From Sphingomonas psychrotolerans (GTDB taxonomy: Bacteria; Pseudomonadota; Alphaproteobacteria; Sphingomonadales; Sphingomonadaceae), in the NCBI RefSeq assembly GCF_002796605.1, contig NZ_CP024923.1, positions 3,727,501-3,791,500 on the forward strand: a DNA stretch of 64,000 bases, given 5' to 3'. The notes beneath the pieces are model-generated. The model was not told the origin of the DNA and ran no database searches. It saw only the letters and a program-made list of their open reading frames with translations. The position numbers and the translations under genes are program-made. Below are positions 1 to 7,629 of this stretch, piece by piece. Numbering within the stretch: position 1 is the stretch's first letter; each line of letters begins with the position of its first letter.

Positions 1-559
1 CTTCGCACACTTGGGTCTCGTTGACGCCGAGGCCGATCGCGCCGACCGCGCCGCTGTCGCGCAGTTCGCGCATCGCGCGGTAGCCGCCCTCCATGAATTC
101 GGCGAAGCGGCGCTGGTGATCGTCGCCATGGGTCATGCGGCCGATGTCGTGCGCATAAAGGATATCGATGCGGTCGCGCCGCAACCGGGCGCAGCTCGCT
201 TCGTACGATCGCATCACTGCGTCGTAGCTGTAATCGAACACGCTTTCGAACGGCTCGGGGGTGACGAACGCCTGACGCGGCACCGTGAGGTCGGTGCCGG
301 ACGGAACCGGATCGAGCCGGCGGCCGACCTTGGTCGAGAGGATCGCGCGTTGCTCCGGATCGATTTCGGCGAGCGCATGTCCGAGGCGCTTTTCGCTCAG
401 GCCGAAGCCGTAATGCGGCGCGGTGTCGTAATAAAGCAGACCGGCGTCCCACGCACTGCGCACGGCAGCGGCGGCGTCTTCGTCGGGCATTGCGCGATAG
501 AGATTGCCGATCGAGGCCGCGCCGAAGCCCAGCCGCCCCAAGGCATTGAGATCGACCAT
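1..559 (-). CDS. Aldo/keto reductase, sugar (aldose) 1-dehydrogenase-like, 3' end outside window
   Basis: Partial gene: the start is inside the window and the C-terminus runs off the left edge. The translation opens MVDLNALGRLGFG and carries the AKR catalytic tetrad: Asp45 and Tyr50 in YDTAPHYG, Lys77 in STKVG and His137 in YAHD. It resembles L-fucose / D-threo-aldose 1-dehydrogenases, which oxidise a free aldose to its lactone in the cytoplasm with NAD(P). The ATG at 559 is preceded by a GGAG-type ribosome site. It lies just downstream of a lactonase-like amidohydrolase on the same strand and is preceded by a repeated TCATACGTC motif, so lactone formation followed by lactone hydrolysis is the natural reading. 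The exact sugar is inferred and unknown. Confidence 0.8.
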   Translation of the reverse strand, partial: MVDLNALGRLGFGAASIGNLYRAMPDEDAAAAVRSAWDAGLLYYDTAPHYGFGLSEKRLGHALAEIDPEQRAILSTKVGRRLDPVPSGTDLTVPRQAFVTPEPFESVFDYSYDAVMRSYEASCARLRRDRIDILYAHDIGRMTHGDDHQRRFAEFMEGGYRAMRELRDSGAVGAIGLGVNETQVCE

Positions 560-603
560 CGCACCCGGCTCCGACTGACTGAACGACGCGTCAGCTAAAG
601 CTT

Positions 604-620
604 GTCATACGTCATACGTC
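604..620. promoter_or_regulatory. Candidate GntR operator (tandem TCATACGTC)
   Basis: The sequence GTCATACGTCATACGTC holds two overlapping copies of TCATACGTC just upstream of the aldo/keto reductase and across the end of the amidohydrolase. The same 9-mer occurs at 9299-9313 and, inverted, at 19408-19422. It is probably a binding site for the GntR protein encoded at 1463-2203; that assignment is inference. Confidence 0.5.
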
Positions 621-1439
621 AATGGCGTAGAAGCTTTTCGCAGCTCCCTCGAACAGTCGTTCGAGCGCAGCCGATGTCATCGTGCCGACCAGATCGCGAG
701 TTGCGCGGATCCAGTCGGCATAACTGTCGCCGGCATGGCGCAGCACCGGCCAGTCGCTGCCCCACATCAAGCGTTCGCCGAAGCTCGCTACGAGATGCGC
801 GACATAGGGGCGCAACGCCTCGTAAGGCTGGCCCGTCGCCTGTTCGGTGCGCAGGCCCGAGAGCTTGCACCAGAGATTGGGGAGCGCTGCTAGCGCGGTG
901 ATCTCGTCGCGCCACGGATCGAGTTCACCCCGCGCCGCATGGGGTTTGGCGGCGTGATCGATCACGATGGGCAACTCGGGCCAGCGCGTGGCGAAGCGGT
1001 GGAGCGTGCCCAGATGACGCGGCTCGATCAGCGCGTCGAACCGCAACCCGTGCGCGAGCATTGCCTCGATTGCCGGGTCGAGGCTGGGTTGCAGGACCCA
1101 CTCGGTATCGGCGATCCCCTGGAGCATCGGACGCAGGCCCCGGATTCTCGGCTGGCGGGCCAGTTCGGCAATGCGGCGCGGCGCTTCCGGGTGGGCGAGA
1201 TCGACCCAGCCGACGATCGCGCGAATGAGCGGGTCATCGAGCGTGAGCATCCAGTCGGTATCGCGGTCGTCGGGCTGGGACTGGACGAGCACGCCGCCGA
1301 CCACGCCCAGACCCGCCGCCTCGGCGCGCAAATCATCGGGCACGAAATCGCGATGGATAAGCGGCCAGTCGGCGTCGGGCCAAGCGTGGCCGGGCCCGCC
1401 GATCCGCCAGAAATGGATATGCGAATCGAGGATGCGCAT
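612..1439 (-). CDS. Amidohydrolase-2 family sugar lactonase-like protein
   Basis: A 275-residue TIM-barrel amidohydrolase when started at MRILDSHIHFW; the longer frame to 1535 adds a low-complexity Arg-rich stretch that does not belong to the family. The metal-binding HIH follows DS at residues 4-8, an IDHAAKP motif lies in the middle, and GSDWPV near the C-terminus supplies the last Asp. This pattern is typical of L-fuconolactonase / L-rhamnonolactonase-like enzymes that open sugar lactones. It lies between the GntR regulator (end 1463) and the aldo/keto reductase, with short gaps on the same strand. 4-sulfomuconolactonase-like or dicarboxylate lactonase activity is the main alternative. Confidence 0.78.
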   Translation of the reverse strand: MRILDSHIHFWRIGGPGHAWPDADWPLIHRDFVPDDLRAEAAGLGVVGGVLVQSQPDDRDTDWMLTLDDPLIRAIVGWVDLAHPEAPRRIAELARQPRIRGLRPMLQGIADTEWVLQPSLDPAIEAMLAHGLRFDALIEPRHLGTLHRFATRWPELPIVIDHAAKPHAARGELDPWRDEITALAALPNLWCKLSGLRTEQATGQPYEALRPYVAHLVASFGERLMWGSDWPVLRHAGDSYADWIRATRDLVGTMTSAALERLFEGAAKSFYAIDV

Positions 1440-1462
1440 CGTGCCGTGCCGCTTCGTGTCGA

Positions 1463-2203
1463 TCAGCGGCGCGGCAGTCGCGCGGCGCGGCGGCGCGCCC
1501 ATGACGATTCGATATGGTCGCGCATCGCCCGGCACGCGCGATCGGCATCGCCATCGACGATCGCGGCATAGATCGCTTCGTGCGAGGCGTGGGTTTCGCG
1601 GACATGCTCGACGGTCAGCTTGCCGCTATAGCCGTGGTTGCGCAGCGCCTCGGCTTGCACGCCGTCGATCACCGCCTTGCTCAATTTGTCGCCCGACATG
1701 CGCATCAGGATGTCGTGGAAAGCGATGTCCTCGTGGACATAAGCGGCGGGGTGCGGGATCAGCTTCTGGAGCTTGGCCATCTGCTCGCCGAGCTCGGCGA
1801 GCGCCTCGGGCGTGCGGCGCTCGGCGGCCTTGCCCGCCATTGCGCCTTCGAGCAGCGAGCGGATTTCTGACAGATTGTCGAGATAGGACAGCCCGTCCTC
1901 GCGCTTGAACAAGGCGGCGAGGATCATCGGGTCGAGCATGCCCCATGCGCTCGAATCGCGGACGATCGTGCCGCGGCCCTGTTGCGACACGACGAGGCCC
2001 TTTTCGGTGAGCGCCATCGTCGCTTCGCGGACCACCGTGCGGCTGACGCCATACATCTCGCCGAGCATGCCTTCGGGCGGCAGCGCGGTGCCGGCCGGAT
2101 AGGTTTCGGTGACGATCGCGTTCACCAGATCCTCGACCACTGCCTCCGCCAGGCGCGGACGGCGCCGGATGCGCATCGGCTCGGGGGTGGGACGGTCGTT
2201 CAT
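1463..2203 (-). CDS. GntR-family (FadR subfamily) transcriptional regulator
   Basis: A 246-residue cytoplasmic regulator starting at MNDRPTPEP. An N-terminal winged helix (about residues 15-80) includes the GntR signature LGEMYGVSRTVVREA followed by GLVVSQQGRGT. The C-terminal FCD ligand domain has the metal-site histidines in EDIAFHDIL and ETHASHEAI. FCD regulators normally sense sugar acids or other small carboxylates, which fits the surrounding sugar-acid genes. It is divergent from the enolase-superfamily gene at 2351, with the palindrome AATACGTATT between them. It is the obvious candidate to bind the TCATACGTC-like sites found across the first 20 kb. Confidence 0.9.
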   Translation of the reverse strand: MNDRPTPEPMRIRRRPRLAEAVVEDLVNAIVTETYPAGTALPPEGMLGEMYGVSRTVVREATMALTEKGLVVSQQGRGTIVRDSSAWGMLDPMILAALFKREDGLSYLDNLSEIRSLLEGAMAGKAAERRTPEALAELGEQMAKLQKLIPHPAAYVHEDIAFHDILMRMSGDKLSKAVIDGVQAEALRNHGYSGKLTVEHVRETHASHEAIYAAIVDGDADRACRAMRDHIESSWARRRAARLPRR

Positions 2204-2294
2204 TGCAGGTGCGTCTCGTTCATGAAGGCGGTCGATTGCCGCACGTTGAGCGCTTGGCGGCGGCTTCGTCAACGCCTTGCCAATAGGAAAGATA

Positions 2295-2312
2295 ATACAT
2301 AATACGTATTCT
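2295..2312. promoter_or_regulatory. Candidate GntR operator in divergent intergenic region
   Basis: AATACGTATT at 2301-2310 is a perfect 10-bp palindrome within TACATAATACGTATTC, between the divergent regulator (start 2203) and enolase-superfamily gene (start 2351). Its ATACGT core matches the other candidate operators in this region, which would allow autoregulation plus control of the 2351-7579 unit. Confidence 0.5.
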
Positions 2313-2350
2313 GCATCGTAGGACCTGACGATTGCAGTGAAGGGGCATGA

Positions 2351-3502
2351 ATGAAAGTCACCGGCTATCGTAGCCTGGTCACCTCGCATGATTGGGGACG
2401 CCCGGTGGGCGACGCGAATGGCGTCGTCGCTTCCGGCATCACCGAGGTGCCGATCCTGATCCTCGAAACCGATTCGGGGCTGGAGGGTATCGGGCTGGGC
2501 CAGCATGCCGATATCGACCGGGTGTTTCCGGCGGTCGAGGGGCAGGATCCGCGCGCGGTTCCGGCGCTTTACGACAGCATGTTGTCGCACGTCTTCAAGA
2601 GCGGCCATGCCGGGCTGACCTATGGCGCGATCGCCGCGATCGACATGGCATTGTGGGATCTGAAGGCGAAAATGGCCGAGGAGCCGCTGTGGCGGACGCT
2701 GGGCGCGCTCGATCGCTTCGTCCGCGGCTATGCGTCCGGCCTGTGCTACGGCCTCGACGACGACGCCTTCGACGCGCTGTATGCGCGCTGGGCGGAGCGC
2801 GGTTTCACGTCGGCGAAGATCAAGGGCGGCAAGGATCTGGCGCGCGATATCCGCCGGCTGAAGCGTGTGCGCGGCATCCTGGGAAGCAATACGCCGGCCC
2901 CCGCGCTGATGCTCGACGTCAACGAAAGCTGGAACCGCAAGCAGGCGATCCGCCACCTCGCCGAAATCGAGACCGCGGGCGTGGACCTGACATGGATCGA
3001 GGAGCCGGTCCGGCGCTGGGACGCCGCCGGGCTTGCCGCGATCAGCCGCGCTGCGCGGTGCGCGGTGGCGACCGGCGAGAATTTGACCGGGCTCGAGCAA
3101 TTCGCGCCTTTGCTCGATGCCGGCGCGGTCGATGTCGTCCAGGCCGGCAGCGTGTGGGGGATCACCCATTTCCAGCGCGTCGCGATCGCCGCGCACGTCC
3201 GGGATCTGCCGGTATCGCCGGTCGGCTATGACGGCAATCCGATCGCGCATGCCGCCGCGGCGGCGCCGAACATGATCGGGATCGAAGTGCAGGATATGAA
3301 TTGGCCGATCGGGCTCGATATCGACCAGGAGATCGCCGACGGCGGCATCGTGCTCGGCGATCGTCCCGGGCTGGGGATTTTGGTCGACGAGGCGCGGATC
3401 GCACGCGACCGCGCCGATGGCAGCTGGACCTCCGGCGCCGGTCCGCACCGCCGTCCGCGCGAGGCGGGGCTGCGGCTGGTCCCCGAGGGACCCGTGCATT
3501 GA
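2351..3502 (+). CDS. Mandelate racemase/enolase superfamily protein, sugar-acid dehydratase-like
   Basis: A 383-residue cytoplasmic protein with an enolase-type capping domain (about 1-125) and a barrel. The Lys-x-Lys of the family is present (SAKIKGG, K156 and K158), as are the three metal ligands: D189 in LDVNESW, E217 in WIEEP and E243 in TGENL. The His-Asp dyad of the mandelate-racemase subgroup appears to be missing. The usual QPD reads QAG (264-266), and the usual His after the seventh strand is Val291 in VSPVGYDG. Family members dehydrate or epimerise aldonates, which suits the lactonase and reductase next door, but the missing residues make a standard dehydratase assignment unsafe. 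Its stop overlaps the transporter start. Confidence 0.82.
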   Translation: MKVTGYRSLVTSHDWGRPVGDANGVVASGITEVPILILETDSGLEGIGLGQHADIDRVFPAVEGQDPRAVPALYDSMLSHVFKSGHAGLTYGAIAAIDMALWDLKAKMAEEPLWRTLGALDRFVRGYASGLCYGLDDDAFDALYARWAERGFTSAKIKGGKDLARDIRRLKRVRGILGSNTPAPALMLDVNESWNRKQAIRHLAEIETAGVDLTWIEEPVRRWDAAGLAAISRAARCAVATGENLTGLEQFAPLLDAGAVDVVQAGSVWGITHFQRVAIAAHVRDLPVSPVGYDGNPIAHAAAAAPNMIGIEVQDMNWPIGLDIDQEIADGGIVLGDRPGLGILVDEARIARDRADGSWTSGAGPHRRPREAGLRLVPEGPVH

Positions 3503-4755
3503 GCGCCGCGACCAACGCGCCGAACTATGTGCAGGGACGTCAGCGGAGGCGGCTGCAGGTCTCGCTGATGATCAATTTCTTCCTGCTCATGGCGCTGTAC
3601 AGCGGCGTGCTCGGGGTGCTGCTGCCCAACCAGATCGCCGAGCTCGATCCGGGCAACAAGGCGAACAACCTCGCGCTCTTGTTCGCAATCACGTCGGTCT
3701 TCTCGACGCTGGCGACGCCGATCGCGGGCGCGCTGTCGGATCGGACGCGCAGCCGCTGGGGCCGGCGCACGCCGTGGATCGCGATCGGATCGCTGATCGG
3801 CTCGCTCGCGCTCTTCGGCGTGTCGCTGATGACCAGTTTCTGGTCGCTGATCGTGCTCTGGGTGATGGCGGCGGTCGCTTACAATTCGATGCAGCCGGCG
3901 ATGACCACGCTGATCGCCGATCGCTTCGCACCCGAAGCGCGCGGCGGGATATCGGGGATCGTCGGCGCCGGGATGACCGCGGGGCTGACCGCCGGCACGG
4001 TGGTCGCGGGCTATCTGGCGGGCGCTGCGATGCTCGCTTACGGCCTGTTCGCCGCCGCCATTGCGGTCTCGTGCCTCGCTTTTGTCGGGCTCAACCGCGA
4101 GCCGTCGAGCGCAGCGATGCCGCGGCGTCCGATCGTGTGGGGCGAGTTTCTGCGCGGCTTCTGGATCAGCCCGCGCGAGCATCCCGATTTCGCCTGGGCG
4201 TTCCTCAGCCGCTTCACCATCTATATGGGCTATCAGGCGGTAGCGGCGTATCTGCTCTACATCCTGCGCGACTATATCCGGCTCGAAGACGGCGCCTCCA
4301 ACATCGCCATCGCAAACATGGCGATCGTCACCTTGATCTGCCTCGTCGCGTCGTCGCTGATCTCGGGCTGGTGGTCCGATCGCATCCAGCGCCGCAAGCC
4401 GTTCGTCATCGCCGGCAGCTTGATCATGGGCTGCGCGATGATCGCCCCGCTGGCGCTGCCGTCGATGTCGGGGATGTGGATCTACGCCGCGGTGATCGGA
4501 ATCGGCTACGGCATGTTCATGTCGATCGACATCGCGCTGATGACCCAGGTGCTGCCGCAGAGTGCGCTGGGCGACGAGGGGCGCGATCTCGGCGTGCTGA
4601 CCACGGCGGTGAACATCCCCCAGATCCTCAGCCCGGTGATGGCCGCGGCGTTGCTCGGCGCGACCGGCGGCGACTATCGCGTGATCTTCTGGGCGGCGAT
4701 CGTCTTCGTCTTCGGTTCCGCTCTGTGCGTCCTGCCGATCCGGTCCGTCCGCTAA
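3499..4755 (+). CDS. MFS sugar transporter (GPH-like)
   Basis: A 418-residue integral inner-membrane transporter with about 12 hydrophobic segments. The loop after the second segment, GALSDRTRSRWGRRTPW, is the signature seen in glycoside-pentoside-hexuronide and sucrose-type symporters, so a sugar or sugar acid is the likely cargo. The start is taken as TTG at 3499, overlapping the TGA of the upstream gene (TTGA) with GAGGGA eight to nine bases before it. The frame extends upstream to 3301 only as an Arg-rich out-of-frame shadow of the previous gene. Translational coupling with the enolase-superfamily gene is likely. It would import what the TonB receptor at 4832 brings into the periplasm. 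Confidence 0.85.
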   Translation: MSAATNAPNYVQGRQRRRLQVSLMINFFLLMALYSGVLGVLLPNQIAELDPGNKANNLALLFAITSVFSTLATPIAGALSDRTRSRWGRRTPWIAIGSLIGSLALFGVSLMTSFWSLIVLWVMAAVAYNSMQPAMTTLIADRFAPEARGGISGIVGAGMTAGLTAGTVVAGYLAGAAMLAYGLFAAAIAVSCLAFVGLNREPSSAAMPRRPIVWGEFLRGFWISPREHPDFAWAFLSRFTIYMGYQAVAAYLLYILRDYIRLEDGASNIAIANMAIVTLICLVASSLISGWWSDRIQRRKPFVIAGSLIMGCAMIAPLALPSMSGMWIYAAVIGIGYGMFMSIDIALMTQVLPQSALGDEGRDLGVLTTAVNIPQILSPVMAAALLGATGGDYRVIFWAAIVFVFGSALCVLPIRSVR

Positions 4756-4756
4756 A

Positions 4757-4800
4757 CGTAATATGTATGATCATCATTTGACAGGTGATGCATATTATGG
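4757..4800. promoter_or_regulatory. AT-rich region with operator-like palindromes before TonB receptor
   Basis: This stretch contains ATATGTATGATCATCAT (4761-4777; ATGATCAT is self-complementary) and a second AT-rich element GATGCATATTATG. It resembles the ATACGT/TATGAC sites elsewhere in the locus and lies about 35-75 bases before the receptor start, so it is likely to contain a promoter or operator. The exact boundaries are uncertain. Confidence 0.35.
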
Positions 4801-4831
4801 TGGACGGGAGAAAATAATCGGAGGGGATAGC

Positions 4832-7579
4832 ATGACGTTTTCGGCCCGTAATTTTCGTGTCGCGTTGCTCGCGGCGCCCGCCTTGGGTGCCTTGCTGTGG
4901 AGCGGAGCCGCTGCCGCGCAGACGGTCGAACCGGTCGCGCAGACCACGGCTTCCGACCCCGCGTCTGAAGAAACCGACGAAATCGTCGTCACCGGCATCC
5001 GCGCCGCCGAGCGCGCCGCCATCGACATCAAGCGGAATTCGGTCGCGGTGGTCGATTCGATCGTCGCCGAGGATCTCGGCAAGCTTCCCGACGGCAACGT
5101 CGCCGAATCGCTCCAGCGCGTCTCCGGCGTCACGATCGAGCGCAATCGTGGCGAGGGGCGGTTCGTCACCGTCCGCGGCTTTGGTCCCAAATTCAACGCA
5201 GTCACGGTGAACGGCCGCACGCTGGCGACCGACAATAACGGGCGCGAATTCTCGTTCGACGTGCTGCCGTCCGAAATCATCTCGGGCGCCGACGTCTACA
5301 AATCGCCGCAGGCCAACATCAACGGCGCGTCGATCGGCGCCACCGTCGACGTCCGCACGCTGCGCCCGCTCGATCAAAAGACCGGGTTCAAGCTGGCGGG
5401 ATCGGCGTCGGGGATGTGGTCGGAGCTCGCCGACAGCTGGAATCCCGAATTCTCGCTGGTCGGCAGCTGGAAGAACGAGGCGGGCACCTTCGGGGTCGCG
5501 CTGGCGGGCGTCTATTCGGAGCAGGAGCACCGCTACGACGAATTCACGATCGGCGCCGGTCACGTTCGTCGATCAAGCACCGATTCCTATTATAATCGGG
5601 CCGGCGTCCCGGGCGGCCGCATCGGTCCGGGAGTCGCGCCGTTCAGCCGCGTCTCGATGCCGTCGAACCTGTCGCCGTTCTTCTTCGAGCGCGATTTGAC
5701 TCGCTGGGGCGCGAACGTATCGGTCCAGATGCGGCCGAGCGACAAGTTCACCGTCACCATCGACGGGCTGTATTCGAAGGCGCGCTTCGTCGAGCAGCAA
5801 ACCGGGCTCGCTTATGACTTCGCGGGCGGGACTCTCGCCGAGCAGGTCGTCGAGGGCGGAGAGGCCGTCTATCAGCGGTATGTCGGCGGCTTCGTCGACC
5901 AGATCATCCAGTATGACGATCGCGACGTCACCACCGATCAGCTCGGAATCAACGTCGACTGGCGCCCGACCGACGATTTGCGGCTTCGGCTTGACGGGTC
6001 GGTGTCCGATGCGCGCCGTCGCGGCAAGGAGAACAATCTGTTCACCACGATCCGGCGCAAGAATGTCGACCTTTCCTTCGATCGGCGCAGCGGCAGTCCG
6101 ATCTATGACTATACGTTCAGCAGCCCCAATTATGCGAACGCGGCCACCAATCCGCAGGGCGTGACCGCGCATTATTACATCTGGGGCGGCGGCGCCGACA
6201 TCGACGACGAGATCGAGGAATATCGCGGCGATGTGGAATGGAAGCCGGGCGGCGGCGCCTTCACCCTGAGCGCCGGCGCGATGGCGCAGAGCCGGATCAA
6301 GACGATCACCGCCGACGAGACGCCGTTCGGCGAGCAATGCGCCTATTGTGACTCGAATCGCGTGCTGCCGACGTCGCTTTTCCAGCCGACCAACCGCAAT
6401 TTCTTCTCCGGCGGCGGCGGCAACATTCTCCGCGACTGGCTGATCTACGATCCGCTCGCGCTGGTCCAGACCGTCGACCAGTTCGCCGCACAGGACGGCA
6501 AGGCGTTCAATCCGGCGGTGTTCTCTCCCTCGGCATCGTCGGTGGTCGATGAGAAGGTGCGGGTCGGTTATCTGATGGGGTCGCTCGACACGCAGATCGG
6601 CGGCATGCCGCTCGCGATCAATGTCGGGGTGCGCTACGAGAATACCGATTATACCTCGTCGGGCGCATCGCGCACCGTCACCAGCGCGCGTCCGAACGGG
6701 GCGGGGCAGAACATCATCGTCGTGTCGCCGGTGATCCCGGTCAGCTTCCGCGGGAAGTATGACGATTGGCTGCCGTCGCTCAACGCACGGCTGTCGCTCA
6801 CCGACAATCTGCTGCTGCGTTTCGCCGCCTCGAAGGTGCTGACGCGGCCGACCTTGTCCGATCTGTCGCCGCGCCAGTCGATCCAGACCAACCCGGGCAA
6901 CGAGACGATCCGTCGCGGCAACCCCGATCTGCAGCCGTTCCGCGCGAAGCAGGTCGAACTCGGCGCCGAATGGTATTTCGCGCCGGATTCGCTGCTGAAC
7001 GCCGCTGTTTTCTACAAGGACATCGAATCCTTCGTGACGTTGATCACCACGCCGCAGCTGGTCGATCAGGTCACCTTCCAGGTCACCGTGCCCGGCAACG
7101 GCAAGGGCGCGACGGTCAAGGGCTTCGAAGTCGGCTATCGCCAGTCGTTCGGGTCGTGGTTGCCGTCGCCGTTCGACGGCTTCGGCGTGCAGACCAGCTT
7201 CAATTACACCGAATCGAATGCGAACTATACCAACGCCGTCGCCAATGTGTCGTTCGGGCTCGAGGGGCTGTCGAAAACTTCGTACAGCCTCGTCGGCTTC
7301 TACGAGAAATACGGCATCTCGGCGCGCGCCGCTTATACCTATCGGGATAATTTCCTGCAGGTCGCGTCGGGGCGCAACGGCGAGCCGGAATATTTCGATG
7401 CCTATGGCCAGCTCGACGTCAGCCTGTCGTACGATATCGGATCGCACTTCACGGTCTTTGCCGACGCAGTGAATCTGAACAATGCCAAGGAATTCATCTA
7501 CTCGGTCAGCGCGGATCGGACCAAGGAGTTCCGCCAGACCGGCCGGCGCGTCTCGGCAGGTGCGCGCATCCGCTTCTGA
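4832..7579 (+). CDS. TonB-dependent receptor (Xanthomonas/Caulobacter type), carbohydrate locus
   Basis: A 915-residue outer-membrane receptor. The signal peptide ends near AAAAQT (about residue 29). The TonB-box-like EIVVTGIR follows, then a plug domain with LGKLPDGNVAESLQRVSGVTIER and VRGFGPKFN, then a 22-strand barrel ending in Phe (GARIRF), as porin-type barrels do. The IDIKRNS...IVAEDLGKLPD signature marks the TIGR01782-like group common in sphingomonads and often linked to oligosaccharide uptake. The start at MTFSARN has a strong GGAGGGG site; the upstream ATG at 4763 lacks one. Its position between a sugar transporter and a GH28-like enzyme suggests uptake of a plant-glycan fragment, which is inference. 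Confidence 0.92.
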   Translation: MTFSARNFRVALLAAPALGALLWSGAAAAQTVEPVAQTTASDPASEETDEIVVTGIRAAERAAIDIKRNSVAVVDSIVAEDLGKLPDGNVAESLQRVSGVTIERNRGEGRFVTVRGFGPKFNAVTVNGRTLATDNNGREFSFDVLPSEIISGADVYKSPQANINGASIGATVDVRTLRPLDQKTGFKLAGSASGMWSELADSWNPEFSLVGSWKNEAGTFGVALAGVYSEQEHRYDEFTIGAGHVRRSSTDSYYNRAGVPGGRIGPGVAPFSRVSMPSNLSPFFFERDLTRWGANVSVQMRPSDKFTVTIDGLYSKARFVEQQTGLAYDFAGGTLAEQVVEGGEAVYQRYVGGFVDQIIQYDDRDVTTDQLGINVDWRPTDDLRLRLDGSVSDARRRGKENNLFTTIRRKNVDLSFDRRSGSPIYDYTFSSPNYANAATNPQGVTAHYYIWGGGADIDDEIEEYRGDVEWKPGGGAFTLSAGAMAQSRIKTITADETPFGEQCAYCDSNRVLPTSLFQPTNRNFFSGGGGNILRDWLIYDPLALVQTVDQFAAQDGKAFNPAVFSPSASSVVDEKVRVGYLMGSLDTQIGGMPLAINVGVRYENTDYTSSGASRTVTSARPNGAGQNIIVVSPVIPVSFRGKYDDWLPSLNARLSLTDNLLLRFAASKVLTRPTLSDLSPRQSIQTNPGNETIRRGNPDLQPFRAKQVELGAEWYFAPDSLLNAAVFYKDIESFVTLITTPQLVDQVTFQVTVPGNGKGATVKGFEVGYRQSFGSWLPSPFDGFGVQTSFNYTESNANYTNAVANVSFGLEGLSKTSYSLVGFYEKYGISARAAYTYRDNFLQVASGRNGEPEYFDAYGQLDVSLSYDIGSHFTVFADAVNLNNAKEFIYSVSADRTKEFRQTGRRVSAGARIRF

Positions 7580-7590
7580 ACCATTTCAAA

Positions 7591-7614
7591 GCCCCTTCCC
7601 TGAAGGGGAGGGGC
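7591..7614. terminator. Stem-loop between convergent genes
   Basis: GCCCCTTCCC, a TGAA loop and GGGGAGGGGC form a near-perfect 10-bp stem just after the receptor stop. It lies between the convergent genes ending at 7579 and 7630. No long T-run follows, so it may be a weak or bidirectional terminator. Confidence 0.55.
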
Positions 7615-7629
7615 CAAGAACAACCCGTT

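Noticed and set aside
1463..3499. A 678-codon minus-strand frame that would extend the GntR regulator far upstream
   Set aside because: The part before the winged helix overlaps the enolase-superfamily gene antisense. GntR proteins of this family are about 240 residues, matching the ATG at 2203.
5573..7447. A 624-codon minus-strand frame over the first TonB receptor
   Set aside because: Shadow of the receptor reading frame in GC-rich DNA; no ribosome site or family features.
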